Assembly: GCA_965371225.1 (NCBI GenBank)
Contig: CBDUXP010000014.1
Coordinates: 13,524 to 77,523, forward strand
Reading direction: 5' to 3'
DNA: 64,000 nucleotides
From: CBDUXP01 sp965371225 [NCBI: uncultured bacterium]
GTDB taxonomy: Bacteria; Abyssobacteria; SURF-5; CBDUXP01
The translations under genes and the position numbers were made by a program. A model generated the notes under the pieces. That model searched no databases. It was given only the letters and a program-made list of their open reading frames with translations, and was not told the DNA's origin. The stretch's first letter is position 1. Every line of letters begins with the position of its first letter. This document shows, piece after piece, positions 9,160 through 17,682 of this stretch.

Positions 9160-10899
9160 ATGGGACGACGAGCAATCCTGCTCGCTCTGGGAGTGGCATG
9201 GACCCTGAGCCAGGCCAACATCGCCTGGGCAGGGGACTACTACCCCTTAGAAACCGAAGAGGCCCGAACCGTCGGCGCGGGGAACCTGCGGACCGCGGTC
9301 GAGGTGGGCGTTCGCAAACAAAACGACGCGAGCGAACTCTACAACGTTCCGCGGCTCCGGGTGGAGTACGGATTGAGCGAGTGGGTCGATCTGGAGATGG
9401 AGTACGACCTCTTCGTGGTCGAGGGCACCGACGTGCCGATTCATCGCACCTCCCCTCCGCAGATCCGCTTCAACCAGGACGACGCCGGCACGGGCGACCT
9501 GCGCCTGCGTCTGAAGATGGTGCCCTGGGAACTCCCGTATGGGGACTTGGGCTTCCACTTCGAGACGAAGCTGCCCATGGCGGACGATCGGACCGGCCTG
9601 GGGACCGACGGCATCGACGCGAATGTGCAATTCATCTACACCGTGGACTGGAGCGAGTTTACCGACGCCGCGATCCTCCGCGATCTCACCACCCATGCGA
9701 ACCTTGGCATCGGCGTCCTCTCGCAGCCATCGCGCAACCGCGAACAGAACGACTACTTCCTTTGGAGCGTCGCGGCCGAGTATCCGCTGACCGAGCGCCT
9801 CGTCCTCATGGGGGAGTTGGACGCCGCCTTCCTCTCGGACCGCACGCGGAACATCGCGGAGGGGTCGGAGAGCGCCGACAGCATCGTGGGCCGCCTGGCG
9901 ATGACGTGGGAGGTGACCGACGACTGGACCGCTGGGGTCACCGCTGCCAAAGGCCTGACGGATGACGCGCTGGACTGGGAACTGCAACTGGGCATGAGCC
10001 GCCAGTGGGGGATCGGGTACGAGCGGCCACCCCCAGGCAACGCCTCCCCCGACATGCGGTGGACGGACCCGGAAGCGACGTTTACCTACTACAACCCCCT
10101 CTGGACCGAGGAGGCGCAAGTGATCGGCCCGAAGCGGTTCCGGGGCGAGATGGCGTTCGGTTACGTGAATCAAGCGGACGGCAGCGACTTGTACGCCACT
10201 CCCACCGTCATTGCCGGATGGGGTATCGGGCCCTGGGCGGACTTCGAAATCGAATACGCATTCCTCCACGTCCGCGATACCGACGTTGTCAGTGAACGGG
10301 GCCAAGTGCTGCGCCTGGGAAAGGACGGCAGTGAAACGGGCGACATCCGCGTGCACTTAAAGCTCGTCCCGTTTCGCCTGCGGGTCGGGGATCTCGGGGT
10401 GAAATTTACGACCAAGCTGCCGAACGCGAGCGATGAGGCCGGGTTGGGGACCGATGAAACTGACTTCATTGCCCGGGTGCTCCTGTCCAGCAATTGGGGA
10501 GCCATCTCCAGTAACTCCATCGTCTCCCGGCTGACTACGCACATGAATATGGGCATCGCCATTCAGGAAGATCCATTTGAGCGGTCGCGCCAGAACGACG
10601 TCTTCCTTTGGGGAGCGGCGGCCGAGTACGCCATCACGGACGACTGGACCTTCTGGACAGAAATCCACGGTGCGGTGGGCGGTGATGAGGTAGACAATGT
10701 CGCCGAGGGGGACTATGGGGATAACCAACTCGTGTTGCGGGCGGGGCTGACGGGGCCCGTGCCTGAGATCAACTTTCTCCCGGACTACGACCTGTTCCAC
10801 GACTGGAAGTGGAGCGCGACCATGGGCGCGGGGCTGACCGGTGAGTCGTCCGCGTACACCGCCCAGATCGGGTTCAGTCATACCTGGGGAATTGAGTAG
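9160..10899 (+). CDS. Secreted outer-membrane beta-barrel-like protein with two homologous halves
   Basis: ATG 9160 was chosen because GGAGAGG lies 12 bases upstream and the next residues (MGRRAILLALGVAWTLSQ, then AWAGD) form a signal peptide; the frame is open from GTG 9094. The 579-residue product alternates short polar and hydrophobic strands rich in Trp, Tyr and Asp, as in outer-membrane barrels of the phenol-degradation (MetA-pathway) type. It consists of two related halves of about 290 residues. Matching blocks include TEEARTVG/TEEAQVIG, TGDLRLRLKMVP/TGDIRVHLKLVP, ETKLPMADD/TTKLPNASD, LTTHANLGIG/LTTHMNMGIA and RQND-like REQNDYFLW/RQNDVFLW. Substrate and partners are unknown. It lies directly upstream of an LpxL-like gene. 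Confidence 0.75.
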   Translation: MGRRAILLALGVAWTLSQANIAWAGDYYPLETEEARTVGAGNLRTAVEVGVRKQNDASELYNVPRLRVEYGLSEWVDLEMEYDLFVVEGTDVPIHRTSPPQIRFNQDDAGTGDLRLRLKMVPWELPYGDLGFHFETKLPMADDRTGLGTDGIDANVQFIYTVDWSEFTDAAILRDLTTHANLGIGVLSQPSRNREQNDYFLWSVAAEYPLTERLVLMGELDAAFLSDRTRNIAEGSESADSIVGRLAMTWEVTDDWTAGVTAAKGLTDDALDWELQLGMSRQWGIGYERPPPGNASPDMRWTDPEATFTYYNPLWTEEAQVIGPKRFRGEMAFGYVNQADGSDLYATPTVIAGWGIGPWADFEIEYAFLHVRDTDVVSERGQVLRLGKDGSETGDIRVHLKLVPFRLRVGDLGVKFTTKLPNASDEAGLGTDETDFIARVLLSSNWGAISSNSIVSRLTTHMNMGIAIQEDPFERSRQNDVFLWGAAAEYAITDDWTFWTEIHGAVGGDEVDNVAEGDYGDNQLVLRAGLTGPVPEINFLPDYDLFHDWKWSATMGAGLTGESSAYTAQIGFSHTWGIE

Positions 10900-11863
10900 C
10901 GACGGCGCCGACTCCCGCTCGGCCGTTGCTCACGCCGCCGATCGCCTGGGAGCTGCGGCGATCCGGGGGTTGTCTTGGCTCTTGCAACGGCTGCCTGCCT
11001 CGTGGGGGATCGCCTGCGCCGGCCTCCTCGCGCCGGTCTGGTACGCCGTGGACGGTCGGCACCGGCGCGTCGTGGATGACAACCTGCGTTTGGCGTTTGG
11101 CGACAGCCTTTCCGCGAGTGAACGGGGGCGGATCGCCCGTGCGGTGTTCGCAAACCTCGCGCACACCACCACCGAATTTCTCACCATGCCCCGGTGGAGC
11201 CTCGCCGACCTTGAGACTTTTGTCGATCTCGAGCAGGCCGCGCGGATCGATGCGGTGCTGGCGGAAGGCCACGGAGTGATCTTGCTTGCGGCGCACTTCG
11301 GCAACTGGGAACTCATGGCCGGCTGCGCAGCGCTGCGGGGGATGCCTGTCTCCGCGGTGGCCCGGCCCCTGGATCAACCGGCCATCGCGGCTGCGGTGAC
11401 CGCCATTCGCACGTCCACCGGCCTTACGATGATCCAGCGCCGCACCGGCGCGCTCGCCGCGTTGCGCACGTTACGGCGCGGCGGCGCGCTCGGTATCGTC
11501 GCCGATCAGAACACGCGCAAGGACCATGTCTTCGTCGAATTCTTCGGCCGCCCCGCCGCCACCACCCCCGCGCCCGCCTTCCTGGCGCTCAAGACCGGGG
11601 CGCCGATCCTGCCCTGCTATCTGCGCCGGACCGGGCCCCGCCGGCTGACCCTGCACGTGGAACCGCGCTTACCCTTGATCCGCACCGGCGACTTTGAGCG
11701 CGACGTGCTCCTCAACACCCAGCGCTGCGCGGCGGAGTTGGAACGGATGGTACGCCGGTATCCGGACAATTGGTTCTGGGTGCATCGCCGCTGGAAGACC
11801 CAACCCCCGGAAGGGTGGACGCCGCCGCGTGTCCCGCAAGCGGAAACCGTACCGTCCGGTTGA
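10892..11863 (+). CDS. LpxL/HtrB-type lysophospholipid acyltransferase
   Basis: Member of the lipid A late-acyltransferase family, which transfers acyl chains to lipid A precursors at the inner membrane. The 323-residue protein has an N-terminal hydrophobic segment, the catalytic HX4E motif at H135-E140 (AAHFGNWELM), and the downstream GIVADQN, FFGRPAATTPA and PILPCYLRR blocks of the family. The TTG at 10892 overlaps the previous stop by 8 bases and gives a family-like N-terminus; GTG 10841 inside the preceding gene would add 17 residues. The 3' end overlaps the next gene, and together with hldE, gmhB and waaF it supports lipopolysaccharide assembly. Which acyl position it serves is unknown. 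Confidence 0.85.
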   Translation: MSSDGADSRSAVAHAADRLGAAAIRGLSWLLQRLPASWGIACAGLLAPVWYAVDGRHRRVVDDNLRLAFGDSLSASERGRIARAVFANLAHTTTEFLTMPRWSLADLETFVDLEQAARIDAVLAEGHGVILLAAHFGNWELMAGCAALRGMPVSAVARPLDQPAIAAAVTAIRTSTGLTMIQRRTGALAALRTLRRGGALGIVADQNTRKDHVFVEFFGRPAATTPAPAFLALKTGAPILPCYLRRTGPRRLTLHVEPRLPLIRTGDFERDVLLNTQRCAAELERMVRRYPDNWFWVHRRWKTQPPEGWTPPRVPQAETVPSG

Positions 11864-12785
11864 CTTGGGCGCGGTGCGCCTGTCGCCCAGGCGGAATCGC
11901 GCCACCAAGGTGTCCACCCGCATGCGCGCGGGCACGCCGAGGGCGGGGAGCACCGTGCGCGCACTCCTCGCCAGTCTGCCGGATGTGCTGGCCGCGCGGG
12001 ACTTGCGCACCGTCATCCAGGCGATCGCGAAGGCGCACCGGCGCGGCCGGCCCGTGGTCTTTGCCATGGGGGCGCACGTGGTCAAGTGCGGCTGCTCGCC
12101 CGTCGTGATCGACTTGATCGAGCGGGGCATCGTGAACGCAATCGTCATGCACGGGGCCGGCGCCATTCACGACTACGAGTTGGCGGCCACCGGCCGGACC
12201 AGTGAGGACGTGACCGCGAACTTGGCCGACGGGACGTTCGGCATGGTGCGGGAGACGGGCGACTTCTTCGGTCGCGTCCTGGAGTATGCGTGGCAGGAAG
12301 GCGTCGGCCTCGGGTGCGCCGTCGGCGCCGTGTTGCGTAAGGAGCAGCCGCGGCGCGCCGACCGCAGTCTGTTTGCGGTCGCGGAGGCCGCCGGGGTGCC
12401 GGCTACCGTGCACGTGGCCCTGGGCGCGGACACCATTCACGCCCACCCGGCGGTGGATCCCGCACTACTCGGCGCGGCCAGCGGGCTCGACTTTAAGCTC
12501 CTCTGCGCAGTGGTGGCCGACTTGCGCGGCGGAGTCTGGCTCAACGTGGGGTCCGCCGTCCTGCTGCCGGAAGTCTTCCTCAAGGCGCTGAGCGTGGCGC
12601 GCAACTTGGGGCACCGGGTGGATGATTTCGTGACGGCCAACTTCGATATGCAGCACCACTACCGGACCACCGTTAACGTCGTCGAGCGGCCGACCCGCAC
12701 CGGCTACCACATTACCGGCCATCACGAGATCATGCTCCCCCTATTGCGCATGGGCGTGCTTGACGCCCTGGCCGCGCGCCGATGA
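11829..12785 (+). CDS. Deoxyhypusine-synthase-like conserved protein
   Basis: About 318 residues if GTG 11829 is the start, which overlaps the acyltransferase end by 35 bases; the frame is open from 11694. The core reads GAHVVKCGCSPVVIDLIERG, then MHGAGAIHDYELA and GRTSEDV, then a GLDFKLLCAVVADLRGG segment and VTANFDMQ. The GAGAIHDYELA-x-GRTSEDV block is what I recall of bacterial proteins annotated as deoxyhypusine-synthase-like, but I cannot confirm an active-site lysine. Bacteria generally lack eIF5A, so the classical reaction is unlikely. The gene sits between an LpxL-like acyltransferase and hldE and overlaps hldE by 4 bases (ATGA), so an envelope- or sugar-related role is possible. Function is not established. 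Confidence 0.55.
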   Translation: MSRKRKPYRPVDLGAVRLSPRRNRATKVSTRMRAGTPRAGSTVRALLASLPDVLAARDLRTVIQAIAKAHRRGRPVVFAMGAHVVKCGCSPVVIDLIERGIVNAIVMHGAGAIHDYELAATGRTSEDVTANLADGTFGMVRETGDFFGRVLEYAWQEGVGLGCAVGAVLRKEQPRRADRSLFAVAEAAGVPATVHVALGADTIHAHPAVDPALLGAASGLDFKLLCAVVADLRGGVWLNVGSAVLLPEVFLKALSVARNLGHRVDDFVTANFDMQHHYRTTVNVVERPTRTGYHITGHHEIMLPLLRMGVLDALAARR

Positions 12786-14251
12786 CCGAGCACCTGGCGC
12801 AGCTTGCGCGAAACATGCCCGGGGCGCGGGTGGTGGTGGTGGGCGACTACATGCTGGACCATTACGTGTGGGGCGCGATCGAGCGCGTGTCCCCCGAGGC
12901 GCCGGTGCATGTGCTCGACGTCCGGGAGGAAGAAGACCGGCCGGGTGGAGCGGGAAACGTGGTGCTAAACCTGCTCGCGTTGGGGGCGGACGTGGCCTGC
13001 GTCGGCCTGCGCGGGCACGACGACGCCGGGCGCCGCCTCGTGAAGCACTTGAAACGCGCTGGCGCCGATGTGCAGGGCCTCGTCATCGACAACACGCGAC
13101 GCACGACGTTGAAGACGCGCATGCTCGCCGCCAATCAGCAGGTGCTGCGCGTGGACCGGGAAGATCGGGACGTGGTGGCCGGCCCCGCCCTGCGGGAGTT
13201 GCAAGCGGCGTTTCGCACGGCCCTCGCCTCCGCGCAGGCGGTGATCGTCTCGGACTATGCGAAGGGGGCGCTCGCCCCCACGCTCGCGGCCACCGTGATC
13301 GAGGCCTGCCGGAAACGGGGCGCCCCGGTCCTCGTGGACCCGCATCGGCGGACGGACTATCAGAAGTACAAAGGGTGCAGTGTGCTCAAGCCGAACCTGG
13401 CCGAGGCCGCGCTGGTACTCGGCGCGGAACCGCAATCGGACGCGGAGATCGCCCAGGCCGGCGCGGCCCTGCGCAAACAAGTGCAAGCGGACGCCGTCGT
13501 GCTCACGCGTGGCCCGGCCGGGCTCAGCGTCATTCGCAAAGGGCGCAAGGCGCTGCACGTGCGCGGCCTGCCGCGGCAGGTGTACGACGTGACGGGGGCG
13601 GGGGATACCGTGATCGCGACACTGGCGTGGAGCCTGGCCGGGGACACGCCGCTGCCGGACGCCGCCGCCCTGGCGAACGTGGCCGCCAGCGTGGTGGTCG
13701 GCAAGGTGGGCAGCGCGACGGTCAGCCGCGATGAGATCGTGCATCACGTGCTCGACGTGCATCACGCCGCGGGCTTAAAAATTGTCCCACCGCGCATGAT
13801 CGCCGATGCGCTGGCGCCGCACGTGGCGCGGGGCGAGCGCATCGTCTTCACCAATGGGTGTTTCGACCTGCTGCACGCTGGGCACATCCGCTCCTTCCAA
13901 TTCGCCAAGGGGCTCGGGGACGTGCTCGTGGTCGGCCTGAACACGGACGCGAGCGTACGGCGGCTGAAGGGGAAGGGCCGCCCCGTCTTGCGCGAGGACG
14001 ACCGCGCGCAGATTCTCGGCGCCCTCGAGGCGATCGACTACATCGTGCTCTTTGACGAACCGACCCCGCTCAAGCTCATTAAACGTATTCGGCCGGATGT
14101 GCTCGTGAAGGGCAAAGACTACACCCGCGACACGGTGGTCGGCGCGGACTTCGTGGAATCCATCGGCGGGGAAGTGGTGCTCGCGCCCGTGATCGATAGC
14201 GCCTCGACGACGGACATCTTCGAGCGCATCCGCCGTTCGCGGGACGGCTAG
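12782..14251 (+). CDS. hldE: Bifunctional heptose-7-phosphate kinase / heptose-1-phosphate adenylyltransferase
   Basis: Makes ADP-D-glycero-beta-D-manno-heptose for the lipopolysaccharide inner core. The 489-residue protein is a fusion of two domains. Residues 1 to about 320 are a PfkB-type kinase with GGAGNVVLNLLALGA and DVTGAGDT, where D275 is the expected catalytic base. Residues from about 350 are a nucleotidyltransferase with FTNGCFDLLHAGH (HAGH at 365-368), VGLNTDASV and KGKDYTRD. This is the HldE architecture of Escherichia coli. Start ATG 12782 overlaps the upstream gene by 4 bases. The heptose 7-phosphatase (gmhB, 19470) and heptosyltransferase (waaF, 20069) are in the same window; gmhA is not. 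Confidence 0.93.
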   Translation: MTEHLAQLARNMPGARVVVVGDYMLDHYVWGAIERVSPEAPVHVLDVREEEDRPGGAGNVVLNLLALGADVACVGLRGHDDAGRRLVKHLKRAGADVQGLVIDNTRRTTLKTRMLAANQQVLRVDREDRDVVAGPALRELQAAFRTALASAQAVIVSDYAKGALAPTLAATVIEACRKRGAPVLVDPHRRTDYQKYKGCSVLKPNLAEAALVLGAEPQSDAEIAQAGAALRKQVQADAVVLTRGPAGLSVIRKGRKALHVRGLPRQVYDVTGAGDTVIATLAWSLAGDTPLPDAAALANVAASVVVGKVGSATVSRDEIVHHVLDVHHAAGLKIVPPRMIADALAPHVARGERIVFTNGCFDLLHAGHIRSFQFAKGLGDVLVVGLNTDASVRRLKGKGRPVLREDDRAQILGALEAIDYIVLFDEPTPLKLIKRIRPDVLVKGKDYTRDTVVGADFVESIGGEVVLAPVIDSASTTDIFERIRRSRDG

Positions 14252-14297
14252 CGCCTCCACGTTCCATCCCCGGCGGCTATCCCGCGCGGGAACGCGG

Positions 14298-14306
14298 TGC
14301 TACACT
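14298..14306 (+). promoter_or_regulatory. Extended -10 box TGCTACACT before the Gfo/Idh gene
   Basis: TGC plus TACACT (14301-14306) forms an extended -10 element ending 10 bases before the ATG at 14317. The predicted 5' leader is only a few bases long. No good -35 is visible. Confidence 0.45.
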
Positions 14307-14316
14307 GACTTCGACC

Positions 14317-15282
14317 ATGAGTCCAGGCGCACCCCGCATCGGAATCATCGGCGCGCGGCGGGTTCGCCAAGGCCTGGGCCCCTTCGTGGCGCGACACTTG
14401 CGCGATGCGGGCGCCGACGTCTGCTGCTTCCTTGCGACGACCGAAGCGACGCGCGACGCTACCCAACGGGACCTGGCAGAACGTTACGGCATCCTCGCCC
14501 GCGGGTACGTCGACGTGGCAGAACTCGTGGCCGAGGAGAAACTGGATGCCCTCGCGGTCCTCTCCCCCCACGAGACGCACGGCGTCTATCTGGAGACGGC
14601 GCTCGACGCCGGGCTGCACGTGCTCTGCGACAAGCCGCTGCTCTGGGGCGGGGACGACTTGGCGTCCACGGCGCAGGACCTCGTCAACCGGTTCCAAGGC
14701 CGAGGCCTCGTCCTGTGGGAGAACTGCCAGTGGCCGTACACGCTCCCGGCCTACGCGGCGCTCCACCCCGCGGCGACGCAGGCGGTACCGCGGCACTTCG
14801 CCATGCGCATGAACCCCACGGCGCTCGGGGCGCAGGTGTTGGCCGATTCGCTGCCGCATCCCCTGAGCATGCTGCAAGCGCTGGCGCCGGGGCATGAGGT
14901 CACCATCGAAGACGCGACGTACGCGCCGGCGACGGACCAGGAGAGGGAAGCGGTGCTGCGCTTCACGTACCGCGCCGCTCCCCACGCCATTGCGGTCGAA
15001 GTGCGGCTGACGCCGAAACTCCGCGCGCCGCGCCTGACCGCGTATGCCCTGGACGGGTGCTGGGTCCGGCGGCTCATCCAAATGGACGACTACGCGCTTT
15101 TCTTCAGCGACGGGTTGCGCGTGGTGCCGCTCGACGATCCCGTGGCGCTGCTCGCGCGGGACTTTGTGCAGGCCTTAGGCGCGCGGCCGACCGATGAGAG
15201 CCGGGCCCGGACGCAACAGATCGTGCAACGTATGCAGATGTTAGACTACTTGGCGGCGGCGTTACGGGAGAGGATCGTGTGA
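14317..15282 (+). CDS. Gfo/Idh/MocA family oxidoreductase
   Basis: A 321-residue NAD(P)-dependent oxidoreductase-like protein. The N-terminal Rossmann part starts RIGIIGARRVRQGLG and contains the family block LAVLSPHETHGVYLETALD followed by GLHVLCDKPLL, with the lysine expected for Gfo/Idh/MocA catalysis. The C-terminal substrate-binding half is more divergent, so the substrate, often a sugar or inositol, is unknown. The first glycine loop (GARRVRQGLG) is less canonical than GxGxxG. It is translationally coupled to the radical SAM gene (GTGA overlap at 15279) and lies between hldE and gmhB, so a role in modifying a sugar of the envelope is plausible but inferred. Confidence 0.75.
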   Translation: MSPGAPRIGIIGARRVRQGLGPFVARHLRDAGADVCCFLATTEATRDATQRDLAERYGILARGYVDVAELVAEEKLDALAVLSPHETHGVYLETALDAGLHVLCDKPLLWGGDDLASTAQDLVNRFQGRGLVLWENCQWPYTLPAYAALHPAATQAVPRHFAMRMNPTALGAQVLADSLPHPLSMLQALAPGHEVTIEDATYAPATDQEREAVLRFTYRAAPHAIAVEVRLTPKLRAPRLTAYALDGCWVRRLIQMDDYALFFSDGLRVVPLDDPVALLARDFVQALGARPTDESRARTQQIVQRMQMLDYLAAALRERIV

Positions 15283-16502
15283 GCCACCCCATTCACGACT
15301 TTTCGGGAAAACTGCGCCAACCCGCGGTGGTGGAACAGGTGCGCGCCTACGTCGAGTGGCGCCGCGCTATCGCCGCCGCTCGCGCAGAAGGTGCGCCCGA
15401 GCCGCCGCCGCCCGCCACCGCGCCCATCTCGATCAATCTGGACCTGACCACAGCGTGCAATTTCCGATGCGATCACTGCATCGACTGGGACATTCTGAAC
15501 TCGAAGCACAAGCACGAGGAGGCGGAGCTGCGCGCTTCGCTCCAGCTCATGGCCGAGCGCGGGCTGCGGTCGGTCATCATCATCGGCGGCGGCGAACCGA
15601 CCATTTACCCGGGGTTTGTGGAGTTCGTCCGGTATCTGAAGTCCCTGCGGTTGCAGGTGGCCGTGGTGTCGAACGGCAGTCGGGGGGACCGGCTTCTGGA
15701 AATCGCGGACTGCCTGGACGAGGGCGACTGGATTCGGCTTTCGCTCGACGCTGGGAGTAACGAGTTGTTCATCGCCATGCACCGGCCGGTGAATCCCAAG
15801 TGCGACCTGGATGAAATCTGTTCGTGGATTCCCAAGCTCAAGGCGAAAAACCCCCGCGTGAAGGTGGGCTTCTCGTTCATCATCGTCTGGCGCGGCGCCG
15901 AACGCGACGGGGTGGAGGTACAGGAGAACATTCAGGAGATCGTGTCGGCGACCGCGCGGGCGAAACACGCGGGCTTTGATTACATTTCCCTGAAGCCGTT
16001 TCTCGAACGCACCCCCGAGGGCGCGGAGGTCATGGAGCCGGAGCATGGCCATGAAAACCTGGAGTGCATCATCAAGCGGGTGCGAATCGAAGTGGATAAG
16101 GCGAAGGTCCACGCGGACGAGGCGTTCGCCGTGTACGAAAGTACTAACTTGCGGCTGCTGGAGGAGGGTACGTGGGAGGCGTACACGCACCAGCCACGCG
16201 TGTGCCACATGCAGGCGCTGCGGCAAGTCCTGACGCCCACCGGCCTGTACAATTGCCCGGCCCATCGCGGCGTGGGGAAAGCCCGGATCGGGGAGCGGTG
16301 GGCGTTCTTCGACGCGGACAACGCCTCTGAAACCGGGGGGCACCTGGCCGACCTCCTGGACCGCTTCGATGCGAGCCACGAGTGCCGCGAGGTGACGTGT
16401 CTCTACAATGACGTGAACTGGTGGCTGGACCGAATGATCGAAGATCCGCGCGCGGAGGGCGTCCTCGAAGCCGGCCCGGAACGCGCAGATTATTTTCTCT
16501 AA
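15279..16502 (+). CDS. Radical SAM enzyme, function unknown
   Basis: A 407-residue radical SAM protein with the iron-sulfur triad C60-x3-C64-x2-C67 in TTACNFRCDHCIDWD. A glycine-rich SAM-binding GGGEPTIYPG follows at about residue 106, and SNGS and RLSLDAG sit at the usual barrel positions. Later cysteines (RVCHMQ, YNCPAHRG, HECREVTCLY) could bind an auxiliary cluster, as in SPASM-like proteins, but I do not see a full SPASM motif. It starts at GTG 15279, overlapping the oxidoreductase stop. The pair suggests a two-step modification of one substrate. No specific subfamily is recognised. Confidence 0.8.
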   Translation: MSHPIHDFSGKLRQPAVVEQVRAYVEWRRAIAAARAEGAPEPPPPATAPISINLDLTTACNFRCDHCIDWDILNSKHKHEEAELRASLQLMAERGLRSVIIIGGGEPTIYPGFVEFVRYLKSLRLQVAVVSNGSRGDRLLEIADCLDEGDWIRLSLDAGSNELFIAMHRPVNPKCDLDEICSWIPKLKAKNPRVKVGFSFIIVWRGAERDGVEVQENIQEIVSATARAKHAGFDYISLKPFLERTPEGAEVMEPEHGHENLECIIKRVRIEVDKAKVHADEAFAVYESTNLRLLEEGTWEAYTHQPRVCHMQALRQVLTPTGLYNCPAHRGVGKARIGERWAFFDADNASETGGHLADLLDRFDASHECREVTCLYNDVNWWLDRMIEDPRAEGVLEAGPERADYFL

Positions 16503-16506
16503 GCTT

Positions 16507-16528
16507 CATCTGCGGGCTCCCGCGGATG
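16507..16528 (+). terminator. Hairpin after the radical SAM gene
   Basis: CATCTGCGGG pairs with CCCGCGGATG across an almost zero-length centre, so about 8 base pairs with a six-base loop can form, 4 bases after the stop codon. There is no T tract, so it is an uncertain terminator. Confidence 0.35.
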
Positions 16529-16601
16529 GGCAAAGCGAGCCCTGAGTCGCCCCGGCCGCGGGGGAAAAAGGTCAAGCGCATCCTGTCCGGGTAGACATTA
16601 C

Positions 16602-17597
16602 GTGATCGCCAAGAAGTCCAAGCCAACGTTGCATGCTGTGTTTGCTGCTTGGTGGCGGCGCCTGCGAACGGAGTTCGGGGCACTAGCGGAAACCCGTTTT
16701 CAGGGAGAGCCCGGCGAAACCGGTGGGCCGGCGGAACCCATTGCCTTCGGACAGTGGATGGCATTGGCGCTCATCGTGACATGCGCGTACAACGTTTTGG
16801 CCAATCGTCATCGCTTCCCGCAATTGCTCCTGCCGGAGTACCGCGCCATAGAGCCAATGTTCGATTTCGAAGCGCTGAGGCAGGAAGCCCGCGAGCAAGA
16901 CGGCGTGGTCGTTCGACGGCCCGACTCCATCGAAATCCGGGGCTATGATGTGCTGTTGGTTGGCGACTCCCAGTTGCTTTGGTACCCGGTCCTCACGGAC
17001 GATGTCATCCTCTCGCGCGAATGCTCTGAGGTCCACGTGAAGCGCCTGCGAAAAGCGCTCTCCGAGAAGTCCCACTACCAATTGATCGTGTTGTGGTCGG
17101 GAAGCGCCCACATGGTGCTGCCGGACGAGTGTCCCGACATGGACGTGTATCTCTCGGCCACGAAGGAGTTACTTGCGTTGGCCCAAGCGCACTCCGATGA
17201 GGTCTTATTGTTCTCGCCAATGCCCCTCGTCGTCACGGATGAAGCTTTGCGGGCGAATGACAGCAGCGTTCGTTGTGGAACCGCCGCGCGTGAACTCGAG
17301 GCCTACCTATTCGCCCAGCTGCCGGACATGGTGACCTACGTGAATGCGGTGGAACTCCACGCGCAGGCTTCCTCCGTAGGGTTGATCATGTCGGACACCT
17401 TCCATCTCTCTGGCAGAGGACACATGGCGGTGGACCGTTTGCGGGCGCACACACGCGAGCACGATCCAAAGCGGTTCCTGCACTTGACGGGATTTGACCT
17501 TGCGGACTGGTTGACTCCGGAGGAACTGGCCGACCAAGTGCACCGTGCGGACGCGCGGGAGGAACCGCGACCTGCGCAAGTGCCTGCCGGTTCATAG
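16602..17597 (+). CDS. Membrane-anchored SGNH-hydrolase-like protein
   Basis: A 331-residue protein with one N-terminal membrane helix (WMALALIVTCAYNVLA, about residues 48-63) followed by a domain that would be outside the cytoplasm. The domain has the hallmarks of SGNH/GDSL hydrolases: LLVGDSQLLW with G121-D122-S123 (block I, Ser nucleophile), and DTFHLSG with D265 and H268 (block V, D-x-x-H). Known members include sugar O-acetylesterases and deacylases, as well as AlgX-like enzymes acting on polysaccharide. Start is GTG 16602. Base composition is less G+C-rich than its neighbours. Function and substrate are unknown; the location in an envelope region suggests modification of a surface glycan. 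Confidence 0.6.
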   Translation: MIAKKSKPTLHAVFAAWWRRLRTEFGALAETRFQGEPGETGGPAEPIAFGQWMALALIVTCAYNVLANRHRFPQLLLPEYRAIEPMFDFEALRQEAREQDGVVVRRPDSIEIRGYDVLLVGDSQLLWYPVLTDDVILSRECSEVHVKRLRKALSEKSHYQLIVLWSGSAHMVLPDECPDMDVYLSATKELLALAQAHSDEVLLFSPMPLVVTDEALRANDSSVRCGTAARELEAYLFAQLPDMVTYVNAVELHAQASSVGLIMSDTFHLSGRGHMAVDRLRAHTREHDPKRFLHLTGFDLADWLTPEELADQVHRADAREEPRPAQVPAGS

Positions 17598-17682
17598 TCG
17601 GTTGCGCCGAACGTCCCAGACCACCGGTACTCCCGCGCCGGATGATCCGGTGCGCCGACTCTGGTAGGAAGGGTGCGTCCTG

